Made by a program: the position numbers and the translations under genes. Positions 1 to 7,252 of a stretch of DNA of 15,940 nucleotides are shown here, piece by piece. This stretch comes from DATKMS01 sp041497995 (lineage in GTDB: Bacteria; Desulfobacterota; Binatia; HRBIN30). Within the stretch, counting starts at the first letter, position 1. Each line of letters opens with the position of its first letter. The notes beneath the pieces were generated by a model, which had not been told where the DNA came from, made no database searches, and saw nothing but the letters and a program-made list of their open reading frames with translations. The stretch is taken from NCBI GenBank assembly GCA_041497995.1, contig JBGQHM010000120.1, positions 1 through 15,940 of the forward strand. The letters are read 5' to 3'.

Positions 1-369
1 CGGATCGAACTGGAACAGCACGTACACGCGCGCGGCGAAGTCATCGCCGGCCTTGATGCGTTCATCGGTCGACCGCAGTCCTTGCTCCACCTTCCAACGC
101 CAGCTGAGCCGCGGTGTTTGCGTCAGGTCGACGCGATCGAGCGGCAAGTAGCGCGCTGAAGCCGAGCAGTCGGCGCGCGCTTTGAGGGCGTTGACGCCGT
201 CGCTGCGGACGACAGTATAGCTGGTGTGTTGTGGGATCTTCGGGAACTCGAGGACACGCCACGCATCTGACCCGGGAGGGCTGAGCACGACTTCGGCGGC
301 GCCCGCCTGTCCAGCGCAGACGAGCACCGCGAGCAGTGCGAGCAGCTGCATCGCGAATCGCGCGCTCAC
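1..369 (-). CDS. DUF3047-family secreted protein, N-terminal part (cut by window edge)
   Basis: The reading frame is open from a GTG at 369 down to base 1 (123 codons). The GTG overlaps the adaptor gene's TGA stop in a GTGA arrangement, so translation is probably coupled; an in-frame ATG at 351 is the alternative start. The N-terminus is a signal peptide: a short Arg-containing n-region, a Leu/Ala/Val core and an AGAAE-like cleavage site near residue 25. The mature part reads as DUF3047: FPKIPQHTSYTVVRSDG, then NALKA, a SASARYLPL stretch, LSWRWKVE, and KAGDDFAARVYVLF. These resemble the conserved blocks I recall for that family, whose function is unknown. As the last visible gene of an ABC exporter operon it may be a periplasmic partner, but that is inference. 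The C-terminal part lies outside the window. Confidence 0.7.
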   Translation of the reverse strand, partial: MSARFAMQLLALLAVLVCAGQAGAAEVVLSPPGSDAWRVLEFPKIPQHTSYTVVRSDGVNALKARADCSASARYLPLDRVDLTQTPRLSWRWKVEQGLRSTDERIKAGDDFAARVYVLFQFDP

Positions 370-1589
370 CCTTGCGTGGCGACCGTGACCTTCTGGCCGT
401 CACGGGTCGGCAAGGCCGTGCCGACAACCACCGCCTCGCCGCCCTTCAACCCGTTGGCGATGCGGACCTGGCCGCTGACCTCGCCGGCGGTTTCCACACG
501 CGTCTGCTGCGCGCGGCCGTCGGTGACCACCCAGACGACGTTGTCGCCGCGGGCGTCGCGCTGCACCGCTGCGGCCGGCACCAGCACTGCCGCCTTCTCG
601 GCTTGCCCGTCGGTCCGTGGCTCGGCGAGGAACGTAATGCGGGCGCTCATGTCGGGCAGGAGCCGAGCCTCGGGTTTCAGGACGTGCACCTCGATCTTCA
701 GCGTGCCCTTCTGCCGATCGACCTGTGGGTACATCTTCACCACTTCGGCGTCGTAGCGCGCATCGGGATAGGCATCGGGCGTGACGAGCGCCGGCTGACC
801 CATGTGCACGCGACTGAGATCGGCTTCGTTGACGTCGACCTCGGCACGGATGTCTGCGAGGTTGGCGAGCCGGACAAGGTCACCCGAGCCCGAGAAGCCG
901 CCGGGCACGGCAATCTCGCCGACCTCCTTCAGCTTGGCGAGGACCACGCCATCGGTCGGCGCGCGCAACAGTGTGTATTCGAGGTTGACGCCCGCCTGAG
1001 CCAAATCGGCTTCCAACTGACCAACCGTCGCGCGCGTCACGGCGGCCTTGTTGCGCAGCGTGTCGAGCTCCTGCTGCGAGACCACACCTTGCCTCCGCAG
1101 CGCTTCGCCACGCTTGAGCTCGGATTCGGCCAGCTCCAGATTGGCGCGCGCCACGACGAGTCCGGCTTGGGTCCGCGACACCAGGGCGCGGTAGTCACGG
1201 TCGTCGAGCTGCACGAGTGGATCATCCTTGTGGACGTTCTGTCCCTCCTCCACGAAGTAGTGGTCGATGCGGCCGGCGACACGCACGCCGATGGAGATGT
1301 AGCGGTCACCGGTTACGATGTAGCCAGAACCGGACAGCACCGGTGCAGGCCCGGCTTGACCAGGTGTAGAGAGGGTGGCGTATGCCACGGTCACTGGCAG
1401 GGCGCGGCCCGTTACCGCCCAGACCACTGCGGCAATGAGTAGCACGACAGCGCCGCCGATGATGACCGGGGCCTTACGGCGCGGCGCGCGGCGCCGCGGC
1501 GCTTGCTGCGCGCCAACGCTGCGGTCGATGCGTAGCGACGCCAAGTCAGCGCGGAGTTTCTCTTCGTGTCCGAGGGAGGGGTTGGCCAT
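366..1589 (-). CDS. HlyD/MacA-type periplasmic adaptor (membrane fusion) subunit
   Basis: This 407-residue protein should bridge an inner-membrane ABC transporter to an outer-membrane or periplasmic partner. Residues 1-40 are polar, with an Arg/Lys/Pro-rich patch at about 31-40, followed by one membrane anchor at about 41-59. The first half of the lipoyl/barrel-sandwich domain is visible at about 107-136 (VAGRIDHYFVEEGQNV, then PLVQLDDRDY). A long helical hairpin follows at about 137-205, rich in Ala, Glu, Leu and Arg. The second lipoyl half begins at LRAPTDGVVLAKLKEVGE. A beta-barrel (DIRAEVDVNEADLSRV) and a membrane-proximal domain complete the usual adaptor order and length. It lies 60 bp downstream of permease B in the same direction. 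The start is ATG 1589, with an AGGA about ten bases upstream. The substrate cannot be inferred. Confidence 0.9.
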   Translation of the reverse strand: MANPSLGHEEKLRADLASLRIDRSVGAQQAPRRRAPRRKAPVIIGGAVVLLIAAVVWAVTGRALPVTVAYATLSTPGQAGPAPVLSGSGYIVTGDRYISIGVRVAGRIDHYFVEEGQNVHKDDPLVQLDDRDYRALVSRTQAGLVVARANLELAESELKRGEALRRQGVVSQQELDTLRNKAAVTRATVGQLEADLAQAGVNLEYTLLRAPTDGVVLAKLKEVGEIAVPGGFSGSGDLVRLANLADIRAEVDVNEADLSRVHMGQPALVTPDAYPDARYDAEVVKMYPQVDRQKGTLKIEVHVLKPEARLLPDMSARITFLAEPRTDGQAEKAAVLVPAAAVQRDARGDNVVWVVTDGRAQQTRVETAGEVSGQVRIANGLKGGEAVVVGTALPTRDGQKVTVATQG

Positions 1590-1608
1590 GAACGGATCAT
1601 CCTAGCCG

Positions 1609-1639
1609 TCAGCTCTCAGCTGTCAGCTTTCAGCGTCAG
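1609..1639. repeat. Heptamer tandem repeat (TCAGC-NN, four copies)
   Basis: TCAGC occurs at 1609, 1616, 1623 and 1630 with an exact 7-bp period and variable two-base spacers (TC, TG, TT), then a trailing TCAG at 1636. It fills much of the 60-bp gap between the permease B stop and the adaptor start, the only real gap inside the ABC operon. Similar AGCTGA/TCAGCT heptamer arrays are scattered in intergenic DNA of many bacteria. Any effect on mRNA processing or expression here is speculative. Confidence 0.7.
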
Positions 1640-1649
1640 ACACAACCCC

Positions 1650-2828
1650 TCAAGCCTTGCGCAGCGCTTCAATCGGCCGCATGCGTGCCGCACGCCATGC
1701 CGGGCCCAGGCCGCTGAAGATGCCGATGGCGAACGCCAGGATGAGTGCACCGATGAGGTCGGAGGCGCTGACGCGCAAGGTGATGACGTTGGTGGTGAAC
1801 GTCGCCGCTCCGAAGGCGACACCGCCCATGAGCACGCGGAGCAACGCCGACAGCCCGATGGCGCAGGCGGCGCCGATGAGAAAGCCGAGCGTGGAGAGCG
1901 CTATCGCTTCGATCTCGAACGCCGTCAAGATCGAGGCGCGCGAGAAACCGAGGGCGCGCAGCGTGCCGATCTCTGCGGTGCGCGCCTGCACGGCGGCGTA
2001 CATGGTGTTCGATGCGCCGAAACCCGCGCCGATCCCGGCGAGCACCGCGATGCCGATCACCAAGATGTACAGCGAGTTCGCCGACTCCGATTGCTTCTTG
2101 TAGTAGTCGGTCTCGCGCTGCGCATCGAGGGCGTACCGCGGGTCGTCATCAATACGGCGGATCAGGGGCTGCACGTCGGCGTCGGACGCGACGCGCAGGC
2201 GCAGTCCGGAGTATGGGAAGAAGCGTTTCGCGTCATTGCCGAGCTCGCGCACGTCGACCCACAGCTCGCTCTCGAACGAGGACCCGTCCGCGTCAAAGAT
2301 CCCGACCACCTTCCACGTGCCACGCCCCATTTGGAGATCGCTGCCGAGCGCCGCCCCTTCGTAGCGACCCAGGACGCCGCGGCCGACGATGGCCTCGTGT
2401 GAGCTGGGTGTGAACATGCGGCCTTCGGTGACCTGCACCTGCTCGTGGACGGCGAGGGCAACGGGCTCCACGCCGCGCACCAGAACGTTCTCGCGCCCAC
2501 CGTCCTTGGTGCGTAGGAAGGGCTGCACGACCAGCTCCGGCGACGCCAGCGGTCGGTCCCCGGCGTCGCGTGCGATGCCGTCGAAGTAGCGCAGCGCTTG
2601 ATACGCTTCGAGTGACAGCTGGCTCGACCCGTCATTGTCGGAACCTTTGCGCATCACCACCAGATTTCGCGGATCGCCGGTGGACACGACCGTGCGCTTC
2701 AAGCTGGAGATGAGACCGAGAAACAGGCTGGAGGCGACGACGACCAACGCAACGACGCTGGCGGTCATGATGCTGCGCGCCGGCCGCGCGCGCACGTTGC
2801 GGACGCTGTAGGAGAGCGGCAGCGGCAC
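1650..2828 (-). CDS. FtsX/MacB-type ABC transporter permease (permease B)
   Basis: This 392-residue inner-membrane subunit shows the FtsX/MacB architecture. A first membrane helix (about residues 22-41, following RNVRARPARS) leads into a large periplasmic domain of about 200 residues. Three C-terminal helices follow, with the family signature RTAEIGTLRALGFSRASI between helices 2 and 3 and a terminal GLGPAWRAARMRPIEALRKA tail. The start is the GTG at 2828, which overlaps the TAG stop of permease A by one base and has GAGGTG five bases upstream. An ATG at 2879 in the same frame would run 52 bases into permease A and lacks family-like sequence. It should pair with permease A and the upstream ATPase as a heterodimeric MacB/LolCE-like transporter; the cargo is unknown. 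Confidence 0.88.
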   Translation of the reverse strand: MPLPLSYSVRNVRARPARSIMTASVVALVVVASSLFLGLISSLKRTVVSTGDPRNLVVMRKGSDNDGSSQLSLEAYQALRYFDGIARDAGDRPLASPELVVQPFLRTKDGGRENVLVRGVEPVALAVHEQVQVTEGRMFTPSSHEAIVGRGVLGRYEGAALGSDLQMGRGTWKVVGIFDADGSSFESELWVDVRELGNDAKRFFPYSGLRLRVASDADVQPLIRRIDDDPRYALDAQRETDYYKKQSESANSLYILVIGIAVLAGIGAGFGASNTMYAAVQARTAEIGTLRALGFSRASILTAFEIEAIALSTLGFLIGAACAIGLSALLRVLMGGVAFGAATFTTNVITLRVSASDLIGALILAFAIGIFSGLGPAWRAARMRPIEALRKA

Positions 2829-3994
2829 TAGAACACCTCGTGCAGCGTCTGTACAACCGGCTTTCGTGCCGCACCCCACGACGGCACGATGCCGGCCAGC
2901 ATACCGACGAAGAGCGACAAGAACACGCCTTGGACGATGACGGGCGCGGTGACAATGAAGCCGCCGAGCGGACCCAGCGCGTCACTCCATCCGGCAAAGA
3001 CGCGCAACGCGCCGGTCATGCCCATGGCACCGAGCACGCCTGCAAAGCCGGCGACGAACGACAGCGCCACGGCCTCCGCCAGCAACGTCGCGAAGATGAC
3101 GCGGCGCCCGAAGCCGATCGCCTTCAATACGGCCAGCTCTCCGGCGCGTTCGCGCACTGCCATCGAAGCGGTGTTGGCGGCGATGAACACGATGCACAAC
3201 GCTACCAGGCCGGTGACAATGAGGACGATCGTGACGAACCCTTGGAGCGAGCCGAAGAAGTTCGAGATGAAGCTCTTCTCGGTTTCGCACGCGGTCTCGT
3301 ACTCGCTGTTGCGCGACATATCGTCGATCTGGCGCATGATGGCGTTGACCCGATTCGGGTCCGCCGCGCGCACCCAGATGATGCCGACGGTCCCGAGCCC
3401 GGGGCGCCCCACCGCTTTGAGCGCCTGATCAAGGTACTCGCGGCTCATCCACACCGACGGGTAGCGATCGTTGGCGATCTCACCGACGATACGCAGATCG
3501 AGATTCACCGGCCACGCCGTGCTGCGCAGCGTGATGCGGTCGCCGATCTTCCAGCCGTACTTGCGCATGACTTGCCGGCCGGCGAGGGCACCGTCGCGAA
3601 AGCGCTGGAAGTCGGCCAATTGCTCGGGGGCAATCGGATAGTCCGGGTACACCGCGCCGACGTATTCGGGCTCAACCGCGAAGTTCGGAAACGTGACGCG
3701 TCCGGCCTCTTCGAAGGCGCCGCCGAACCACGTCTGCGCCATAGCGGCGGCAACGCCGTCGACCTGACGGACCTTGCGCGTGAACGAGTACGGCATCTGG
3801 TACACGAGGCCGCCCTTGGCGTGTACGGAGATCCGCGTGTTGTTGGACACGTGCTCGAGGATGGCATTGAGCCCGGCGGGCATGGTCAGCAGCAAGCACA
3901 CCAGCACGACGGCGAGCATGATGGCGCCACCGGTCAACAGCGAGCGCAGCTTGTTGCGCCCGAGGTTTGCCCAGACGAGGCCGAGGTACTTCAC
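2828..3994 (-). CDS. FtsX/MacB-type ABC transporter permease (permease A)
   Basis: This 388-residue inner-membrane permease starts with NLGRNKLRSLLTGGAIML, the typical entry into the first helix (about 16-40) of MacB/FtsX proteins. A periplasmic domain of about 210 residues follows (from NTRISVHAKGG). Helix 2 lies near 255-280, then comes the signature RERAGELAVLKAIGFGRRVI, then two more helices and the ending GIVPSWGAARKPVVQTLHEVF. The GTG start at 3994 overlaps the ATPase TGA stop in a GTGA arrangement, so the two are translationally coupled. It is clearly different from permease B, not a recent duplicate, so the transporter is probably a heterodimer like LolC-LolE. Whether it extrudes small molecules or moves lipids or lipoproteins cannot be told from sequence alone. 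Confidence 0.9.
   Translation of the reverse strand: MKYLGLVWANLGRNKLRSLLTGGAIMLAVVLVCLLLTMPAGLNAILEHVSNNTRISVHAKGGLVYQMPYSFTRKVRQVDGVAAAMAQTWFGGAFEEAGRVTFPNFAVEPEYVGAVYPDYPIAPEQLADFQRFRDGALAGRQVMRKYGWKIGDRITLRSTAWPVNLDLRIVGEIANDRYPSVWMSREYLDQALKAVGRPGLGTVGIIWVRAADPNRVNAIMRQIDDMSRNSEYETACETEKSFISNFFGSLQGFVTIVLIVTGLVALCIVFIAANTASMAVRERAGELAVLKAIGFGRRVIFATLLAEAVALSFVAGFAGVLGAMGMTGALRVFAGWSDALGPLGGFIVTAPVIVQGVFLSLFVGMLAGIVPSWGAARKPVVQTLHEVF
2834..2839 (-). promoter_or_regulatory. Ribosome binding site deciding the permease B start
   Basis: On the minus strand GAGGTG lies five bases before the GTG at 2828, inside the last codons of permease A. It supports the one-base stop/start overlap rather than the longer frame beginning at 2879. 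Confidence 0.6.
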
Positions 3995-4761
3995 CGTCCC
4001 AACCGTGCGGCCGCTGCGGCAGTGCCGGCGCCGGCGGCCATGTGGATGGCGGCGGCCGCACGCTCGGCGTCTTCACCTTCGAGGAGCAGGCCCTTGTCGA
4101 GGTGGAAGGCATCGTCGACGAAGCGCAGGGCGCGCGGATCATGCGTGACCATCACAATCGTCTTTCCAAAATCATTCTTCAGCTGGCGCAGCAAGGCGAG
4201 AATTGCCTCGGCGTTCCGCGCATCGAGATCGCCGGTCGGTTCGTCTGCGACGATCAGGTCGGGGTCGGTGACGATGGCGCGGGCAATGGCGACGCGCTGC
4301 TGTTCCCCGCCCGACAGGGTGCGCGGGTAGTGCTCGAGGCGTTCCGAGAGGCCGACGATGCGCAACGCGGTCTCGGCGCGCCGCCATCGCTCGGCCTTAT
4401 CCAAGTGAGTCAGCAACAGCGGCAGCGCCACGTTGTCGCGCGCGTTGAGCACCGGGATGAGGTTGAAAAACTGGAAGATGAGGCCGACGTGCCGCGCCCG
4501 CCACCGGGCGAGCTCGTCTTCGGTGAGGTCGTTGAGCAGTTGGTCGGCGACGATGACCTCACCGTCGTTGGGCCGGTCGATACCAGACACCAGATTGAGC
4601 AACGTCGACTTCCCAGAGCCTGACGGGCCCATGAAGGCGACGAAGTGCCCCCGCGGAATTGAGAGCGAGACGTTCTCCAGGGCGTGCACGTCGTCGACGC
4701 CGCGGATGTAGCGGCGCGAGACGTGACGAATCACGATCAGCGACGTGCCGTCGGAGCTCAT
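3991..4761 (-). CDS. ABC transporter ATP-binding subunit (LolD/MacB-like)
   Basis: This 256-residue cytoplasmic ATPase powers the two downstream permeases. All nucleotide-binding motifs are intact: Walker A GPSGSGKST at 45-53, Q-loop FQFFNLIPVLNARDNV from 96 (the LolD/MacB/FtsE style), signature LSGGEQQRVAIARA from 149, Walker B LIVADEPTGDLD from 169, and the H-loop VTHDPR at 205-210. Residues 236-256 form an Ala-rich tail beyond the usual core. The ATG start at 4761 has an AGGA about twelve bases upstream. It is the first gene of the ATPase-permease-permease-adaptor-DUF3047 operon, so its promoter should lie in 4762-4881. I see no convincing -35/-10 pair there. Confidence 0.93.
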   Translation of the reverse strand: MSSDGTSLIVIRHVSRRYIRGVDDVHALENVSLSIPRGHFVAFMGPSGSGKSTLLNLVSGIDRPNDGEVIVADQLLNDLTEDELARWRARHVGLIFQFFNLIPVLNARDNVALPLLLTHLDKAERWRRAETALRIVGLSERLEHYPRTLSGGEQQRVAIARAIVTDPDLIVADEPTGDLDARNAEAILALLRQLKNDFGKTIVMVTHDPRALRFVDDAFHLDKGLLLEGEDAERAAAAIHMAAGAGTAAAAARLGR

Positions 4762-4820
4762 ACGTTGCGCGAATCCTAACGTAGAGCGTTTGCAGAAGCG
4801 ATAGACGCGAAACGAGGGCC

Positions 4821-4857
4821 GTCATCCCCGGCTGTCTGGAGGTCAGCCGGGGATGAC
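4821..4857. terminator. Strong hairpin (14-bp perfect stem) between the YbaK-like gene and the ABC operon
   Basis: GTCATCCCCGGCTG at 4821-4834 is the exact inverted complement of CAGCCGGGGATGAC at 4844-4857, with a nine-base loop. It lies 24 bases past the YbaK-like stop codon and 59 bases before the ABC ATPase start, on the same transcribed strand, so it could end the YbaK transcript. The minus-strand sequence after the stem is GGCCCTCGTTTC, without a clear U tract. A Rho-independent terminator is therefore not certain. A dispersed palindromic element, or an mRNA-stabilising hairpin at an operon boundary, fits equally well. Confidence 0.6.
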
Positions 4858-4881
4858 AAGGCAGGAGCCCAGAAGGAGGGA

Positions 4882-5352
4882 CTAGTGTGGTGCGGCGAAT
4901 GAGCAGACGGTTGGATGTACGAGACGGGCGAAATCAGCGTACTTCATCTTGACGGTTTGCGTGTGTGTGCCGGCATTGAACACGATATCTGCATCGCGGG
5001 TCAGTGTCTGATCGACATAGACCGGCAAACCGTAGAGATTGCCAAACGGCGGCATTGCCCCGGCTTCACAGTGCGGAAACAACCCTTGGAACTCCTCTTC
5101 TGTCGCAACCACCGCGTCCGGTTTGCCGAGCGCCGCTCTGGCGCGATCGACATCGACGCGAAAGGGCGCCGGCAGCACCATCATGATGAACTGCCCGCCG
5201 CTGCGGAGCATCACCACCTTGGCGAGCTCCACGCCGCGGACGTGCTGCGCTTGTGCGACCTCCTGTGCCGTGAACGCCTGCCGGTGCGAGAGGACTTCGT
5301 AGGTAGCCTTCTGAGCGTTGAGGAACTCCCGCAGTTTGGTGAGGATCGGCAT
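4882..5352 (-). CDS. YbaK/aminoacyl-tRNA deacylase-domain protein
   Basis: This 156-residue single-domain protein belongs to the YbaK/ProX/EbsC superfamily, whose characterised members hydrolyse mischarged aminoacyl-tRNA in the cytoplasm. Visible family blocks are HRQAFTAQEVAQAQHVRG, ELAKVVMLRSGGQFIMMVLP (containing the conserved Lys of the binding pocket), TEEEFQGLFPHCEAGAMPPFG, NLYGLPVYVDQTL and VFNAGTHTQTVKMKYADF. The ATG at 5352 begins MPILTKLREFLN, which fits the family. An upstream ATG at 5397 would add fifteen mostly Arg/Gly residues and is less likely. The upstream gap to the acyl-CoA synthetase is 173 bp, so it may have its own promoter. The substrate amino acid is unknown, and some relatives are annotated only as general stress-associated proteins. 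Confidence 0.85.
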   Translation of the reverse strand: MPILTKLREFLNAQKATYEVLSHRQAFTAQEVAQAQHVRGVELAKVVMLRSGGQFIMMVLPAPFRVDVDRARAALGKPDAVVATEEEFQGLFPHCEAGAMPPFGNLYGLPVYVDQTLTRDADIVFNAGTHTQTVKMKYADFARLVHPTVCSFAAPH

Positions 5353-5525
5353 ACGGATCCGTCGACGTCCACGATCTGTACCACGGCGACGACCCACCGT
5401 TGGAAGCCCGAAGCCTCAGAAAGGGGAGGCGGAGCGCTTCCGAATTCCAGGGTCCGATTTCCAGTCCTGCAATGCCTCATGCACGGCACTGGTTTGCGGC
5501 CTGCGCCACGTCATGTTGTTGCCAA
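5353..5525. other. Intergenic gap without a recognisable gene
   Basis: This 173-bp stretch lies between the acyl-CoA synthetase stop and the YbaK-like start. I find no convincing coding frame, RNA gene or terminator. It holds small palindromes only, such as CGGATCCG at 5354-5361. It probably contains the promoter for the YbaK-like gene, but no hexamers are clear enough to mark. Confidence 0.4.
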
Positions 5526-7232
5526 TCAAAGGTCAAGGAGCGACAGCTTGGAGAGGGCCGCGAACTGCGCATGCAAAGCGGCGTAGTCATCGGCGGCGAA
5601 GCGCCGATACGATTCCCCGGCGCGCGTGCGCCAGTAGATCGGGTCTCCGCACAGATCCGGGCGGAACTTCTGCCGGCGCAGCTCGTTCTTGAGGACCTTG
5701 CTCGTGGCCGTCTGCGGCAGCTCCGACGCGATGCGAATGTAGGCGGGCGTCCACTTCGGTGACAGGTCGGCCTGGGCGCTGAGAAACTCCTGGAAGCGTT
5801 GCGGATCGAACGTGGCACCGTCGCGCAGCATCAGCGCCGCCATCACGCGGTCGCCGCCATCGGGATCGGGCACGCCGTAGACCGCCGCGAGGATCACGTC
5901 GGGATGGCGCTGCAGGATTTCCTCGATCGGACGGCCGACGAAGTTCTCGCCGTCGACGCGTAGCCACTCGACGTCGCGCCCGGCGAAGTAGAGGTAGCCG
6001 CGCTCGTCCTTGTAGCCGAGGTCGCCGGTCCAGTACCAGCCGTTCCGCGTGCGCTGCTGCATGGCGTCGGGATTCTTGTAGTAGCCTTCGAACCACGCCA
6101 GCCCTTGCGTGTTGACGATCTCGCCGATGGCCGCGTCAGGGTTGAGCAGTCGGCCAGTTTCGTCGAAGCGCGCCGGCGGCTTCTCGCTGCCCTGCTCATC
6201 GACGACCACGATGCCCGTCGCGGGAAAGCCGATGCTGCGCGGCGGATCGTCCGGCTGACGCGTGACGCCGACGCCACCCTCGCTCGACCCGAACACGTCG
6301 ATGACGCGGCAGCCGAAGCGTTCTTCGAATTCGGCGACGACGCGATGTGAGCCTTCGTTGCCGTAGCAGATCCGCAGTGGGTTGACGTGATCGTCCGGCC
6401 GGCGCGGCGTACCGAGAATGTAGGCGAGTGGTTTGCCGGTGTAGTTGAAGAACGTCGCGCCGTAACGGCGGATGTCGCTCAGCCACCGCGTCTTGGAGAA
6501 CTTGCGGATCATGCCTACACCGGCGCCGTAGTACAGCGTCGGCATCATGCCGCACATCAGGGCATTGGCGTGAAACAATGGCATGGCAATGTAGCCGACA
6601 TCGTCCGCGCTCATGCCGTATGTGTTCACGCCAATGTTCTTGCCGGTCTCTACCATCCGTCCATGGCTGCAGATCACGGCCTTCGGTGCCGTGACCGTTC
6701 CGGACGTGAAGACGAGAACGTATGGGTCGCTGTCGGCGACGGGCACCTCCGGGTCCGGTCCGCCACCATGTTCTTCGAGCGTGGCTTCGAGATCGCGGAA
6801 CCGCGTGGGCGCCGGCTCGGGGGTCTCGTCCCAACGCCGCGATACCAAGACGCGTTCGAGGCCGAGACCGGTTTCGCCAAGCACGGGCTCGAGCAGCGAC
6901 AGATACTTTCCTTCCGTTATCAGGATCTGGCAGTCGGTATACGCAATGTCGCGCGCCAGATGGATGCCGCGCTTCGTATTGTTGATACCGATGACGACCG
7001 CACCGGCCAATGCGGCGCCGCCGAGCGCGAAGAAGTAGTCGGGGATGTTGTCGAGAAGGACGCCGACGTGGAACGGGCCGGGGCGTCTGAGTCGCCGCAG
7101 GGTGTTCGCCCACCGAACCGACGCGCGGTAGTACTCGGCATACGTGACTTGGACGTCGTTGAGGCGCAGGAAGGCGCGGGTTGCACGCGTTGGATCCGCA
7201 GCGTTCGCGCGGATCAGCTCACCGACGGGCAT
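5526..7232 (-). CDS. Acyl-CoA synthetase (AMP-dependent, FadD/FadD17-like)
   Basis: This 568-residue ANL-superfamily enzyme should activate a fatty or other carboxylic acid to its CoA thioester through an acyl-adenylate. Core motifs are recognisable: a P-loop FTSGTVTAPKAVICSH at 175-190, FGSSEGG at 314-320, YWTGDLG at 400-406, the hinge region GRDVEWLRVDGENF at 418-431, and the C-terminal catalytic Lys in PQTATSKVLKNEL at 506-518. Two motifs deviate from consensus: the P-loop has VTA where TTG or TSG followed by x-PKG is usual, and the A10 motif has TATSK instead of TATGK. The overall sequence resembles FadD17-type long-chain synthetases as I recall them. It starts 20 bp after the WS/DGAT stop on the same strand, so the two are probably co-transcribed. 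No good Shine-Dalgarno precedes the ATG at 7232, which suggests coupling to the upstream gene. Confidence 0.88.
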   Translation of the reverse strand: MPVGELIRANAADPTRATRAFLRLNDVQVTYAEYYRASVRWANTLRRLRRPGPFHVGVLLDNIPDYFFALGGAALAGAVVIGINNTKRGIHLARDIAYTDCQILITEGKYLSLLEPVLGETGLGLERVLVSRRWDETPEPAPTRFRDLEATLEEHGGGPDPEVPVADSDPYVLVFTSGTVTAPKAVICSHGRMVETGKNIGVNTYGMSADDVGYIAMPLFHANALMCGMMPTLYYGAGVGMIRKFSKTRWLSDIRRYGATFFNYTGKPLAYILGTPRRPDDHVNPLRICYGNEGSHRVVAEFEERFGCRVIDVFGSSEGGVGVTRQPDDPPRSIGFPATGIVVVDEQGSEKPPARFDETGRLLNPDAAIGEIVNTQGLAWFEGYYKNPDAMQQRTRNGWYWTGDLGYKDERGYLYFAGRDVEWLRVDGENFVGRPIEEILQRHPDVILAAVYGVPDPDGGDRVMAALMLRDGATFDPQRFQEFLSAQADLSPKWTPAYIRIASELPQTATSKVLKNELRRQKFRPDLCGDPIYWRTRAGESYRRFAADDYAALHAQFAALSKLSLLDL

Positions 7233-7252
7233 TTGGAGAGAGGCGATGCGGT

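Noticed and set aside
336..1442. 368-residue + strand frame opposite the adaptor gene
   Set aside because: His/Arg/Gly-rich antisense shadow of a well-supported HlyD-type adaptor.
2840..4330. 496-residue + strand frame opposite permease A and the ATPase
   Set aside because: Antisense shadow. The minus strand has intact ABC motifs and coupled starts.
5211..5489. Small minus-strand frame spanning the gap upstream of the YbaK-like gene
   Set aside because: It overlaps the YbaK-like gene in another frame and has no recognisable sequence or ribosome binding site.
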